Positions 25,801 through 40,565 of a stretch of 64,000 bases of DNA are shown here, in pieces. The position numbers and the translations under genes were made by a program. Position 1 is the first letter of the stretch. Every line of letters starts with the position of its first letter. Under the pieces are notes generated by a model, which was given only the letters and a program-made list of their open reading frames with translations, was not told where the DNA came from and made no database searches. Source of the stretch: Lamellibrachia columna (lineage: Eukaryota > Annelida > Polychaeta > Sabellida > Siboglinidae); contig OY759265.1 in assembly GCA_963662155.1 (NCBI GenBank), forward strand, positions 60,156,326-60,220,325, in the 5' to 3' direction.

Positions 25801-28800
25801 ACCTCTTCATACACTACATATTTGAACATCAATGAACGTGATTCGTGGTCGGCTGAATGAACTGAGAAGGGAGCTTTAACAAAAATGAACTGCTTTTGGC
25901 AATGTAAACACTGCAAACATGAGATGATACCAGTAATTTCATCTACTTACTTTCTGTGACTTGGATCTTTGTGTCTTCTGCAGTTTGTTTAAGTTCTTGG
26001 CTATTTTGCTTTGACACGAGAGCTCTCTCGGCCAAACCATGCGACTGCAAAGAAAAACATTTCAAAACCTCTACAAACCCATTGGTAAAGAATCACATTA
26101 AGTACAAATCAACAAATTATGTATCAAGGCTAATCTTAGAGAAAGGTTTATTTCACAAAACACTGTTTTAATCTGGATAATTAATTCTACACTACACAAG
26201 CTGCATAATTACAACTTTAAAAACATGTCCCATAATTTGTGGAAAAGGACATCAACACACAGAATTTTAAAACAAAATAAACAAATGTAGGCACACATTT
26301 ATTTTTTGTAAACACATACGAGGAATCTCTCTGATCAGATTTTTTTTTCTTCTGAATTGATTGGTTTCAACAGCTTTATTTGATATTGGCTTTCTGGTAG
26401 TATAACTTTAATTTCGTATTTAATTGAACATTTAATACTACAATTTACAAGTGGAAAAGGCACAATACAAATCAGTGAGCTTTACCTTGTCTTCAGCTTC
26501 CATCGCGTTAGAAACAGCCATCATGGAATAATTATTGGCATCATTAATGGCATCGACAATTGCCTGGTAGGCATTTGATGCCCTGAGAGCAGCCTCTGCA
26601 TACTCTCGTGTGTTTGCAATCATGCTGTCGAGATGGTCTGCCTCCTGTTGCAACTTCAGAGCATGTTCGGTGGCTTCATCGACCAGGGGGCGCAGTTCTA
26701 AGTTGTCTTGATTGATGGTGTTGATGAACTCCTCGAGATTGACAACTGCCTGGTCAAGACGGGATGCTTCTCGCTCAACGCCCTGAAAGAGGCAACATCG
26801 TTTAAGTAGATGTTTTTGAGATTAGTGGAGGATAATCACATAAAAAATATTAAAACAAAAATTGCTCCATACATGAGTCGTTACATAATCACATGAGACA
26901 AGATGCTGTCTGAACCTTATTTCCTTTGGAACTGCAATGTCGCGACCAAATCAACAGTTATATTGAGGGCAAGAATGCCACTGGGATGAAGAGATGTTGA
27001 TGAGACATGTGGCTCACCCTGTAGGATGTCCTGGCGTCCTGGATGAACTGTCGTGCCTGTTCCAGCAGATCCCAGGACATGTCCAGTGTGTCCTTTGCGT
27101 CCTGTCTCATCTGCTCAATGCGCTTGACAGCAGACTGCAAAGACAACAACATACTTCTATGTTCTCACTGTAGCAATCAAAGTGTAACGTCTCTGCTGAT
27201 GAGCAACAATGACCTGTGTGTGCCGAAAAATTAACTACAGTTGAATTCAGATGCTATGACAATGACGAATTATTTTTTATTATTATCCATTATATTTATC
27301 CATAAATTATGGTATATTTGATCAAATAAGGTAAAGATCAAAATCACAAAACGTGTCACCAAGTTTTAAAAGAACGACAGCTAAACTGTGTGAAATTGTA
27401 AAAAATCCATCCTCCGTGGAAATCCTCAAAATCATTTGGTTTCTGAACCCTCTACTAGCCAAAGTTGCATCCAGTTGTCATCAACTTGTGTCGACCGATT
27501 GGTTCAACAATCACCTAATTGTTATCTAAAATAACATACAAATCATCTGAGAACACATCAACATCATTGTCATCGCTCACATCAACATCATTGTCATCGC
27601 TCACATCAACATCATTGTCATCGCTCACATCATGAATGGCGTTAGCCATTTTGCGATATAGCAATGCTAATTACCACTTTACTTTGTAATTTACTATGCT
27701 CAAAATCACCGTCGAAGATTTAAACAAACCAGTGAATAAAAACTGGAAGTGTTCTGGGAAAGATACACACATTTTGTGACGTATATGTGTACGTGTACTC
27801 AAGGTAATTCGATAGGCCTATGCGCCTATGCTATAACTACACAAAACGTCGTAGTTGGGATAGAATGGGTAACTACATAAAAAGTTGTAGTCGGGATAGA
27901 AAGAGTTAAACATCTCTGAATGGACTTTGTCCAGATATATGGTGCTTATTATTATGACATTGCATTGTTGGCTTCAGTCAGGTCCACCGATTTGGTTATT
28001 AACATTTGGTTGGTTATTATTATGACACTGCATTGTTAGCTTCAGTCAGGTCCACCGACTTGGTTATTAACATTTGGTTGGTTATTATTATGACACTGCA
28101 TTGTTGGCTTCAGGCAAGGCGCTGGTGGAGAAATAGCACATTTTTATCGGATTTTGACGTTAAAATCATTTTGACATTTTCCGTTTATAATTTTATAAAA
28201 ATTATTCAACTTGCCGTTCACGTAAGTTGTACAGCCGAAATAAAATTATTTATGTCATAAAACATGTCTTTTGTGTGATGCCTATCGTTGTGAAGTCTTT
28301 GTTTATGTCAAATGAAGCGTGAATAATCGAATTTTGATGCGTGTTCGAACATCGCTTGCATGAAGTAATTTCAACATGGCGGATATCGATGGAAAGGCCT
28401 GTTTTCGCAGAGCATCATGGTAGTAACCATTGAAAAACACTCCCGAATGCGGTCGAGTAATCCCGACTATCAATGAGCCCCCCTCTGGCCACGCGAAGAC
28501 AAAGAAATTATCATAAACCTCGAGCATTGGCTAGATCATGTCACGTGGTGGGATTCCGTCGCGCCGATTGGTTTGCGCGACGGAAGGGCACACCCGTTCA
28601 CTTGCGTCATCCGTGGTTACAGTCGATATTTTACTCCTGCGTTACTAGTTATTTTATTCGTGTAAAACGATATAATGTCGTCAGTGATTCGTACTCCGAA
28701 GCGTGGGCAGAGTACTGCAAAGAAGCGTAGGTGTGTACTTCTGCAGAAAGCGCGCGCAGCGAAGAGTTTGCGGAAAGAATCTGCCGTCGAACCCGGGACT

Positions 28801-31800
28801 TCGACCACGCCGTCCACTGGCGCTGTGCCAGCGCTGCCTGAAGTAAGTTCAGTTCCTTAGATTCCATGTAGTTACCTGTACACTTATATGGGAAACAGCA
28901 TTGGTATATATATATATATGTATATATATATTATATATATATATTATATATATATATATTATATATATAATATATATATATTATATATATTATATATACA
29001 TATAATATGTGTGTGCGTGTGTGTATATACTGTTATTGTGTCCCATAAATTTAGCTTATAAATCCTGCTGTTGATGTGGTTGGATGTTGATCACCATAGT
29101 GACCACCATAAATGTTCGTCCAGGGAGGGGTGTCATCCAGGGCAGGACTGTGTTTACCTTTGTGTGCGTATGCGTGTACATTGGTCAGAAAAACATGGAC
29201 ATCAGCTTCACTGTTTGTATTGCAGACTATATATAACATTACATTGCATACATGAAATAAATCATCATTATCTATTTGCTTCCAGACTTCAGGTCATGCA
29301 GCACCATCAACTTCCCCCAAGACATCTGCTACAGAGAGGAAGTTTGGCTATGCCAAAGTTCTGGAAGCGATGGGAGTGACCCGCCTTCCTGATGAAGGTG
29401 GTGATGACGTGCTGTCAACACTACTTGTACGCTGTTGTGTGCTGCCTGCACTTGTCAAGGACCTCGCATGCACGCTGTGTGGAGGCTGCTTCCTCACCAT
29501 CCGTGTCACCGACTCCCGTCTTGGCATGGTGTCTACCCTTGAGACATACTGCACGGCATGCGATGAGGTCCTGAATTCAACCTACTCGTCCGACCGCATC
29601 AGTGGTTGCAAGGCGTCCAACGAGCCGTTCGTCATGACAAGGTCGGTTGTCACAGCAACGATGGACATGGGTGTTGGGCATGGTGGCTTGACGAAGTTGT
29701 GTCGCTACCTTGACACACCTGTGATGACACACAAGACGTACGTGGCACACTCCAAGCACATCACCACTGCCAACATGGAGGTCGTCAACAGTGTTCTGTG
29801 CGAGTCGGCCCAGATTGTCCGGAAGGTATATCAGGAATTCGACCCATCAGTTGACGAATCCGGTGTCATCGACCTCACCGTCAGCTACGACGGATCTTGG
29901 ATGAAGCGAGGTCGAAGGTCGTCATATGGCATCGGATGCGTCATTGACGTGGTGACAGGCCTTGTCATCGACTTCGGCATCATGTCCCTGTATTGTCAGA
30001 GCTGCGCCTATGCTTCAAAACGCTTTGGGGGCAGGAAGACGAAGGCATTCCAGAAATGGCAGAAGAAGCACAGGGATTGTAACTGCAACTATACAGGATC
30101 CTCTGGTGGCATGGAGGTGGAGGCAGCAGAGATGTTGTGGAATCGGTCACTCGAGCGACACAACTTCCGCTACACGACAATGCTCTCTGACGGCGACTCG
30201 CGGACACACAAGCACCTGTGCGACCTGAATGTGTATGGCCCAGCAGTGCCCATCAACAAGGAGGAGTGCGTCAACCACGTCGCCAAGAGGATGGGCACTG
30301 CACTCCGCAAGTTGGCGTCAGAGGGAAAGAAGGCTGGCACAACTCTCGGTGGACGCGGGCATGGACGTCTGACCCAAGCGACCATTACAAAGCTGACCGG
30401 GTACTACGGGAAGGCGATTCGTAGCCATCCCGGTAACACAGATGCGATGCGCTGTGCTGTCTTCGCCACGTTCTTCCATGCCGCGTCTACCGACGAAGAA
30501 CCACACCACAACCACTGCCCAGTTGGCCGAGACAGCTGGTGCTTCTTCCAGCGGGCACTGGCAATGGAAGAAGAGCCAGGCCCGCACTGTGACAATGTCG
30601 GCACTCCTCGTGGAGCACGTAAAGGACGTGTATGTTCGACTCGGCCACCCTGAGTTGTTGAACCGGTGCCGCAATGTCAAGACCCAGAACCCCAACGAGA
30701 CACTACACTCAGTGGTGTGGAATAAGTGTCCAAAGACAGGGTTCGTTGGACTGACACGTGTCTTGGCGGCGACATGTGTTGCGGTTGCCGAGTTCAACCA
30801 GGGGGTCGAGTCTACGGTGGCACGCACCTTCGATGTCATGGGGATGACAACTGGACGACAGACAAGACTTTCTGCTGCGAAGGCAGACGCGCGTCGTCTT
30901 GAGAAGTCTCGCCAGCAGGTGAAAGACAGCACTAGGGAGGCGCGCCATGCGAAGGCAGTGACACGCGCTCACGCCCAAGACAGTGACTATGACACTGGCG
31001 CCTTCTAGAGGCTGTGTGTGTGTGGGGGGGGAGGGGACTGTAATGTAAACAGTGGACAGCACTCTTTTATATGTTTCACAACATATACAGTGTACATGAT
31101 TATATGTACTGTGGACTGTAAACTATTCGCTGTGTAAAATGGGCGGTAAAATTTGTATTATTTGCACATCGGACTAAATTTGCAATATAGTGTAACATTT
31201 GCATGATGAAAAGTGAACATCATCTTTCTTTTATATTTACCATACACATCATGTTTACAGAAAATAACAGTTTTCCACACGTGTGCAGTAAACTAGTAAT
31301 TGTTTTGCCAAATTTCTGAAAACGTTTTTCTTCCTATTACCATGAGCTACTTACATCTGCATTATGTTAGTTTCTGTGAAGTATAATGGTTTTAACATGA
31401 TACCAGTTGATAGAGGACAGTTTGTATGACATATTTGCAAAGTATTGTTCATTTGAATAAGTTTTTAGAAGTTGAACTGTGTTCCTCAATGTATATAAAC
31501 TTTGAATGTGATTTCCTCAAAAACGTGTTTTGTACTGAACCTGTTATTTTCAACTGAGAGTCATTTTGTTATTTTTAAGCAGAATCATTTGAAACTTCTC
31601 ATAGTATACCATGATACTGTCCTGTTCAATACCTATAGAGAAGTTTTGGGGAAATACTGCCTGTTTTCCCAATATAAGCCATTGAATGTAGGCCGATGTA
31701 CCCATTTCCTGACGAAAGTGAAAAAAATCATTAAAAAAAGTTTTATCAATAATAAAAAAAATTCACTCTATAGATACACCTTAGAGTTGTATAAGGCAAC

Positions 31801-34800
31801 TGCATACCAAATTTGAAGCATCTATGACAAGTAGTTTCCAAATGAAGCTCGTTCCATTTAAAATTCAAGATGGCCGTCATACCTTGGAAAAATTCGTTGA
31901 AAAATTCCGAAAAAAAATCACAGTATAAATTTTGATACCCCTTACAATATCTGAAAGTTTCAGTTGCCTAAGTTAAAAAATGAACAAGGTTATTTTTCCG
32001 GCCCTCGTCCCGCCTTCAGTTAGGTCCACCGACTTGGTTATTAACATTTGGTTGATTATTATGACACTGCATTGTTAGCTTCAGTCAGGTCCACCGACTT
32101 GGTTATTAACATTTGGTTGGTTATTATTATGACACTGCATTGTTGGCTTCAGTCAGGTCCACCAACTTGGTTATTAACATTTGGTTGGTTATCAACATTG
32201 AAAAAAAGAACATTATAAACATAAGTAACATTTATGTAGCAAACACATAACTCTCAGATGTGCATATTTTGTGAAACATGAAACAATACGTTGAATGCTA
32301 CACAAAACTGTCGGAATTTGATATTGGAGTAGAACTCTTCTTCACCGAGGTTATAATTAGGAGCACTTGCTGTGAAGTGGTTGATGACACACCCACACAC
32401 AGCTGGCAGTGCATGTGTGATGGCTAATTAGTACATTTCTGTATGCAAACAACAGCACAAATTTACATTTCCTTCTTTATGTTGAGATATTTCTGATTCA
32501 TCAAGGTGCACAATTCCACTTCATTAACTGTTAAAAACAACAATCAATGTGAAGCTGCACTCACCACGATGGAGTCCTTGTTCTGCCGGTTGCGATGGTT
32601 GAGGTCCTGGGAAGCTTGGGCGTTGTCGATGGCATGTCGACTGTTGTTCTTCAGGTCGTCCAACTTCTTTTCGATGTCGTCCAACATGGCAACGAGCGCC
32701 TTAGCCCTGTTGGCCTGATCCTCGGCCTGCTCTTGAATTAGTCTCACCTTGGCCAGAGCTGGCACACAAACACACGTTGTCAGTTGTAGCACTGGGAATC
32801 TAGCATGGCAAATTACGTATTATGCAGGCAACAAGAGAACATGTATGTCAACATGATTCTAGGTATGGTACTGTCTAAGTGACTTCGTTCGTGTGCGTGC
32901 GTGTGTGTGCGTGTGTGTTCTGGGGCGTCTGCAGGGGAGGGGTAACATTTCTTTTGATAACATCTGCCATCTAATTTTGACTACACATCTTTACATTTAT
33001 CAAAACGTCCACTTTCAATACATGATTGTATATAATATATAGTTAACAAATATACTAGATAATATATCTAACACAACTGGTGAACAATCTACTCGCTATA
33101 ACACCTAAAAAAAAATCAGATCCAGGGGGAAGTGCCCCTCTTGCCCGCCCTATGGACACCCATGCATTGCATGTTGACCGTGACCCTGACTTACAGTCTT
33201 CTGCCATACGCAGTTCGTCCCGTGCATTGTTGTTCTCAACACTGAAGTCTCGCGCTTTGATGTGCTCAAGGATTCTCTCGGCTCGTCTAATCAGCTGGTC
33301 AGTGTTCGTCCTGTGGGCGCTGTTTAGGATGTCCTGTAGAACATCCTGTGCAAACCTCACTGCATCTGTACAAGCATGTGAGCAACTCAATGGTGTAAAT
33401 GGAACATTTAAAGGTACACATTCTGGTTGTTTTTATTATAGTGTCGTATCATATATCTACTCTAAAATCTTCATTGTTTTAATGAACATTTTATAAATTT
33501 GCTTTGGTGATTATTGGGGTGACTATCATATTTACATTGCATGTGGAGGGAGCGTATTTTTACGGGTGTTAATGATATGCCCATCAAGTGATCCCATGAA
33601 TGCCTGACACTAATAATTTTTTTTCACAGGTATTGGAAATTGTTGACAGCTGTTGTATTATATTTATTGCATATTGCAACAATAGGAGGAATATAAGAAT
33701 AAAACACGGCTAAATGACTAAATATTTGCAATATGATGGTAACGTTACATTGCAGCTTCTATAGAATGTTAAAATATGTATATTGTTATTCTTATTTTAC
33801 CCATTTTTTGTGTGAAAATGTTGTAGGACACAGATTGCACAGCTACGAATCAATTGCGGCATATAGGTACATGTGCTGACCTCTAGCGGCGACAACCCCC
33901 TCATGGGTGAGGTCACGAAGTCCTTCAGCATCCGCTCTCACATCTGAGGCATCAGTCTCCACTAAGTCTGCCTCTCGATCGATCCTCTGGGCCTGGCAAT
34001 CATGTACAGATGCAATATCAGCCAGCTGCATTCAATACACATCTGCCTTAGACATTCTGGGGGTGAGAATTCTAAGATCTCGGCCACTTACAGATGATTT
34101 TTGTTAACTATTGTGATGATGACTTTTGCATGTGCCTGTTCATCATATACTGCTTAGTGATTCTGGTTTACTGTACCTCTGAGCTTAGATTACTGATTCT
34201 GATTTACTGCATTACTGAGCATTTAAACATTATAGAAGTTTCATTATTATTCTTTTCCAAGTAAACCATAAGCACAGGTGACAATGATGAATCTAACACA
34301 TCTGCTGCTCCCCTGGTAACCAAGGTAACTTACTTTCTTGCTGACTTGGTTGGCCAGGTGCTGCACGTCCAACAGGTCCTCCTTGTACGGCACAAGTATA
34401 TCAGGGTCAGTCGGGTCTTTGATGATGCCGGCCACCTTGGGCTGCAACAACATTGACACACAGGCATCTTTACCTCATAGGCAGTTAATCACCAAAATGG
34501 CTATACAGTTTGCTGAAAAAAGAATCAGATAAACAATCTTAAATGCAATTTCGTATGCAGTACTAACTTAACATTGGGATGAAATGGCATGCCTCCAATC
34601 TAAACGACGTGAAACCAACATGCCAAAGGCGCTACCGGTGCGCGAAAATACGAATTTGTCATCCGCATATGAAACGATGAGTCGTGCATCATAAATTTAT
34701 GCTTCGGTTGAGATCAGTTGAAAATCGAGGTGAAATGATTATTAATTCTGCCTATTGTCGTTTTCTATGTTTAATCAGCTTACATACTGCGTATGTCAAC

Positions 34801-37800
34801 TCATATACGTTTTTGGCTGCTCAAATCCAGGTTATTATTTTCGATTCGTAGGCCTATTAGTTCAGTACATCGTCATCATAGTTCCATAACGGTATACGTA
34901 CATGTATTTTATTCAGTTAACGATTAAACAGGGCGTGACATTTTAAAATAATACACATTGATGGTAGTTGACTCGTTTAATAAGCTCTATAAACTGCATA
35001 TTGCCATATAAGACAGTGCTGCAAGCACACTGTGGCTTCGACCACGTTCTTGGACATGGAGCAGCGGGCGGCGATCGCTGTTGGTTAGTAGCACCCTGGT
35101 GGCAGACATGGGAACACCTAACGCGCCTTATTTCAGCCCTCCACTCCAGCATGCCTGTCCCTCCGATGAGCAGACACCTGCCATGTAGGGACCCTTTTGC
35201 TTGGATTCAGAAGTGTCCGTTGAAGGCAGGTACTACTGTATATATTATTTATATATACACAAATTATTAAAACTTATTATTGAATTCGGTCAACAGTTTA
35301 AACTAAATTCGCTGCACCACAGGTAGCCAGTGCTGCTCTTGTAGTGTCGCCGTCATGCTGTGTTGGTCACGCCGATGTAGGCAGAGGACGACACGCGCAA
35401 CTGATCACTGGACCATCTCGAGTCGATGCAGCAGGGTTCTGGTAATGCCGTACAGGGCCGCGTTTCCAAAGTCGAGACGCGACGTGACAAGCGCGTGTAC
35501 AAGCATCTTGCATGCTCTGAGCAGCAGAGATGATTGTATTCATGCTATGCCATGTAGTTGGGTGTAGGCAGTCTGGCTACTAACATGTACGGCTATCGAC
35601 AAGGCAAGTATGATGGCTGAAGTGCTGATGTTACATCCGCAGATGTCGTTGGGAAGAGGAGGTAGCTGTGCAACACTTTGTTCGGTGCTGAAAACAGTAT
35701 CGCCTCTATCTTTGTCTCGTTTAAAAGTAGGTAGCACGATGCCAGCCATACTTCCACATCAATAACATAATAGGATATCTGGTTGATGGCGGACACAGAA
35801 TCATTATGTGGAAATTCAACATACAGCTGGGTATCATCTGCATAGACGTGGTAGCAAATTCTGTACTTTGAGAAGTACAGATCGTGGTCGATCGTTACTG
35901 ATCAAAAAACAAAATAATCTGGAGATGAAAGAAAAAAGATATTAAAAAAATTATGTTTTATGGTAGTACTGTCCATGTTATCATGGTTGTAATCTCACCC
36001 CGAGTTCCTTGACAGCTTTCTTGATTTCTTCGAGACGACGCACGGTGCGTACACCAACAGATACAGATTCAAGGTCACTCATCATCATGGTGATGTTACG
36101 GTTCAGGTAGTCCATGTCATCAAGCAGTAGGTGCACGCAGCTGTCACACTCTGAAAGTAGAATATGTCTCTGAGTTGTTACATTGTGAAATCACATAGAA
36201 TAAGTTTTTTGATGACTAAACGTAATAATTGTCTACAGGTTAACATTGGTTATTGTCAAGCTCAACTCATTAGAGCAGAACATGTGTGGAGTGGAACACA
36301 AATGGATTGGAACATGTGTGGAGTGAAACATGTATGGATTGGAACATGTGTGGAGTGAAACATGGGTTGAGTGGAACATGTATGGATTGGAACATGTGTG
36401 GAGTGGAACATTGGTTGAGTGGAACATGGGTGGAGTGGAACATATGTAGTGGAATACAATTGAAGTAGAATGTGTGGGTTGGAACATGAATGGAGTTGAA
36501 ATGTTACTTGATGACAGATATGCAGATTCTTGAATTGGTCTCATGTCTTAGAGGAAGGATAATAGAAAGATTGGAGTTGTGTGCGAGTCAGCCTTACCTT
36601 TGCATCCTCTGTCTGGCACAAGAACCCATCGTGGAAGACAATGATCGCACTTGGCCCCAGTGACACCTGGCAGACACTGACAGATGCCAGTGCGGGCATC
36701 GCACGTAGTGGCACCGTCTTCCTTGCAGTCACATGCTGACCAACAGAAATGTTTCGATGCCACAATGCCATCCGGGGAAGAACAAGTCATCGTCAGGTAT
36801 TGATGGTTAACGTAGCAGTAAGAATCTGTATAGTTTTCTGGCAATGCTTAGTCCATTTTTGCTCACGACTCATTTTCATTTCATTTTCATTTGTTGCACA
36901 ACATTTTAGAGCTAAAATACTGTAAGCTTTGCTTAGTATTTGCTCTAAAACTGTTTTTGCAACATGTAAGGGAAAGAAAAAGATTCCCAAATTTAACTGT
37001 TATTGCCCAAGACATGTTTGTTTGCATTCGCTTTGTTTGTTTGGGTTTTCTAATATCACTCCAGCTACTAAAACTGATTCCACGTTTTGCCAGAATGCTA
37101 CAATTTGTTCCCATTTAAAGAGATTCAGCAACAGCTACAGGAACAGACTGCAATCTTACCTCAGTGCCTCACTTACACTCCGACGACACAAACACTCGAC
37201 GTGTCTGTGATGATTTCGACTGCACAGAACATCAGCAGTTTTGCAACACGTTCAAGACATGTCAATAAGTAGAACACAACATCGAGAACAAGTTACCTGT
37301 AACCCTACCCGTCTGGGGTTCCCTGCAACAACTGTAAACAAAATGTTGCCTCTGTCTACGACATAAACTAACATAGAGCAACAAAACTGCAAACAAATCT
37401 CAAAGCGGATGCAAACGAACCAAATATGTTCTACATGTAAAACATGCAAAGTCAGCAGTAAAACCATTGCAAGCGGCATGGCCATCATTGGATGCCTGCT
37501 TTGTCAATGGTTTGTACAGTAAAATGACACAAGCATGACCTTTGAGGGCAACAGTTAAATTAGAAAGATCCACTGGTTGAACCAATGTGACAGCGTACTC
37601 CCTGTGTGAACCTACTCTGACAGCCGTTCTGGCCATAGTTCCAGTAGCCCTGCATGCATTGATCGCAGCGCCGCCCGGTGACGCCCGGCTGACAACGACA
37701 TTCTCCCGTTCTGATGTCGCATTCGATGCTGTAGCTTGCTTTGGCGCAGTCACACAGTTGACAGCCCCGACCGCTCTCAAAGCCAAACGTGCCCGACTGA

Positions 37801-40525
37801 AAGTGTTAAAAAATATTGCTATCCGACAGTATTTTTTTAATGTTGTTTAATTAAAAAGTTACTGTTAAATGTTAATTCTTTAGTTGCATAAACACTGCTA
37901 ATTGAAAAAGTTTCATATAAATTGTATTTCAAAAATCACTGTCAATTTACACATTTAGTGTAAAAACATTGATGACTAATATGACTATTGTTAAATAACT
38001 GCACTGCAAATTTATCAAACATTTATTTAAAAAATAACTTCAATTTAAAGCTAGTTTGTTATTCGATGTCATCTTTCAACAACTACTGAATTGTCAAATG
38101 TAAGAGTCTACTGTTGCCTGCAGAGAAACAGATCGTAGATGATTGAGACATAAATGAGAGCAACAAGGATATTAGCTGATGTATCCCGAGGGCCGCAGAG
38201 TCACAATGACAGTAGGGATGCTGCACTTACACTGCATCTGTCACAGTTGTCTCCAATCACGTTGGGTTTACAGATGCACTGTCCAGTGAAAGGGTCACAT
38301 CTGTCTGTGCCGCGACGGTTGCAGGCACATGCTAGAACACACCAGAGGTCAGCACTGACATTGAAGGAGAGGGCTACTGGTTCAGTACTTTAACAAGATT
38401 GCCATCCAAAGAAAAAACAGATGGCAAGTGGACAAGAAAACAATTGATTTATCGAGAGTATGAATATTCATTGATGAGTAACTCACCCTTCAGAGATATT
38501 TGTCAATTTTGATTATAGCTAAGGTCAATTACAGAAGTAATTGGTTACAATTACAAAAGTAATTGGTTACGATTACCAAATTTGGTACAATTACAAAAGT
38601 AATTTGTTACAATTAAAGTATAACAGTAGCTGAGATAACATAAAAGTACATCACTGTTTTACCATAGATAATAATCTCAAGATTTGTCATACCTTAAGAT
38701 TTAGGAGGACAATTCTGCATATTTACTTTGTTCCCAGAAAACGGCATTCTGATGCCATGTAGATACTGCTGCCTGCGCAGTAGTGAGGCATGATACTGCC
38801 ACTGCTACCCCCAGCCAGACTACCCCATACACTCACGTCGGCAGCTCTTGGTGGTGACGGCATCGCCCCAGTACCACTCACGACACTGCTCGCAGTACTG
38901 TCCCGTCGAGTTGTTGAGACACTGCAGACACTCCCCAGTGACTGGGTCACATGACCTCGGGTCGTGGATGTTGATGTTGCCGCTGCATTCACACTTTTGA
39001 CACTTTCCTCCAATGACGTTTGGGTTGCCCCACCAGCCTAGGTCACACCTGCAAGAGGATTGTGACAGCTTCATGACAATGAGCTCCAATGATGTAGCAG
39101 TGTTGCCATGACAACCAGCTTCAGGTATGCAGCAGGGTTGCCATGATAACCAGTTCCAGGGATGAAGCAGTGTTGTCATGACAACAGCTCCAATGATGTA
39201 GCAGTATCATGACAATCAGCTTTAATTTAAATTGTAAGTCAGACATGTTGATGGTTGGTTGATGGTTGGTTGATGGTTGGTTGATGGTTGCTTCTAATCC
39301 CTGCAACTTACAACTTAGTGGATTTCGACCACTATCATAACTTTTTGTATATTTCTCTTACAAAACAGTGTATTAATATTTTATATTACAATTACTATTA
39401 ATAATATTGAACAGAGATATTGTGAAAAACACTTAGTTAATACATACGTATGTATTCATATATTTATGTATTATGTATGCTTGTTTGCATATATATATAT
39501 ATTATATATATATTATATATATTATATATATAGCATTAATTAAGGCCAATTAAACATTGCATTGGGTGAATATTTCATGAATGTCACAGGTACATACGAT
39601 CCACATTGGGGTCCAGCATAGCCGTCCAGACAATGACACTGGACTTGTCGGCCATGGAATGACACCTCACAGGTCGTTGCAAAACTACAACATCAAAAAA
39701 ATTACTTCAGAACCTAAACACTGACATGCAGAAATTACAACACTAAACTAATTACCAACCTCTCACATGAATATAACTGAGTATAAGCAAATCATAACAA
39801 AGTCTGCTGAATAGTAATTACCTACAAGTGAGCTCAATTGATTTCAGTACAACTTGGGTCAAAAATTATCTATCAACAAAATACCATTGGCAGTCTAAGC
39901 AATGTATGTTTCGAGTTAGCATTAATTAAAACTAATTCTAAGCCTATATAAATGGATACAACATTCTGAGGAACACACGTTTATATAATGTGTTATTCAT
40001 TGTAATTTACATTTTACAAAATTAGACCTGATTTTTTTTTTTATAGTCACATTTCCTCAAATGCTACCCCACTGACTGCTTCCATTATAGACACAACAGC
40101 AATCTCCAGTGAAGGACAAAGCAGCCTCTCTTTGAAAATATTTGCTGCGAGACTGCACTCACCTGTTACCCTTCACTGCTAGGGGACAGGGGCACATCTT
40201 ACAGAGGCCTGTGAAGGGGTCCAGGTAATGGCCTTGCATGCAGGCTAGACATTGGGGTCCAGAGAAGTTGTCCTGGCAGCTCTGTGAAACATCAAATACT
40301 TTTCTTTAAGAGTTGTCTATGACATTGATCTAACAAGATTGCTATCCAAGGCAAAGGCCCAGATGGCAAGTGGAAAAGGAAGCCATTGGCTTATCGAGAG
40401 TCCAATAATTTTTCATCTATATGTAACCTGCCCTCCTGAGATATTTGTCAATTTTGTTTTTAAACTTCTTCATGCTGCTAACACAATCTGTAGATAATCT
40501 GTTCCATTCATTTATTTATCCAAGG

Positions 40526-40565
<40 letters not shown>

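Larger units (their letters stand above)
28114..32011 (+). mobile_element. Mutator-type (MULE) DNA transposon inserted in a minisatellite
   Basis: The element interrupts a 68-bp tandem array, so its limits can be read directly. The flanks GGCTTCAG (28106-28113) and GCCTTCAG (32012-32019) look like an imperfect 8-bp target duplication, the size expected for Mutator elements. It carries one two-exon transposase gene. Long terminal inverted repeats are not obvious; the ends (GCAAGGCGCTGGTGG and, inverted, GGGACGAGGGCCGG) show only weak likeness. About 3.9 kb. Confidence 0.75.

Noticed and set aside
30318..30932. 204-codon open frame on the - strand
   Set aside because: It is an antisense shadow of the Mutator transposase, whose sense frame carries the conserved motifs.
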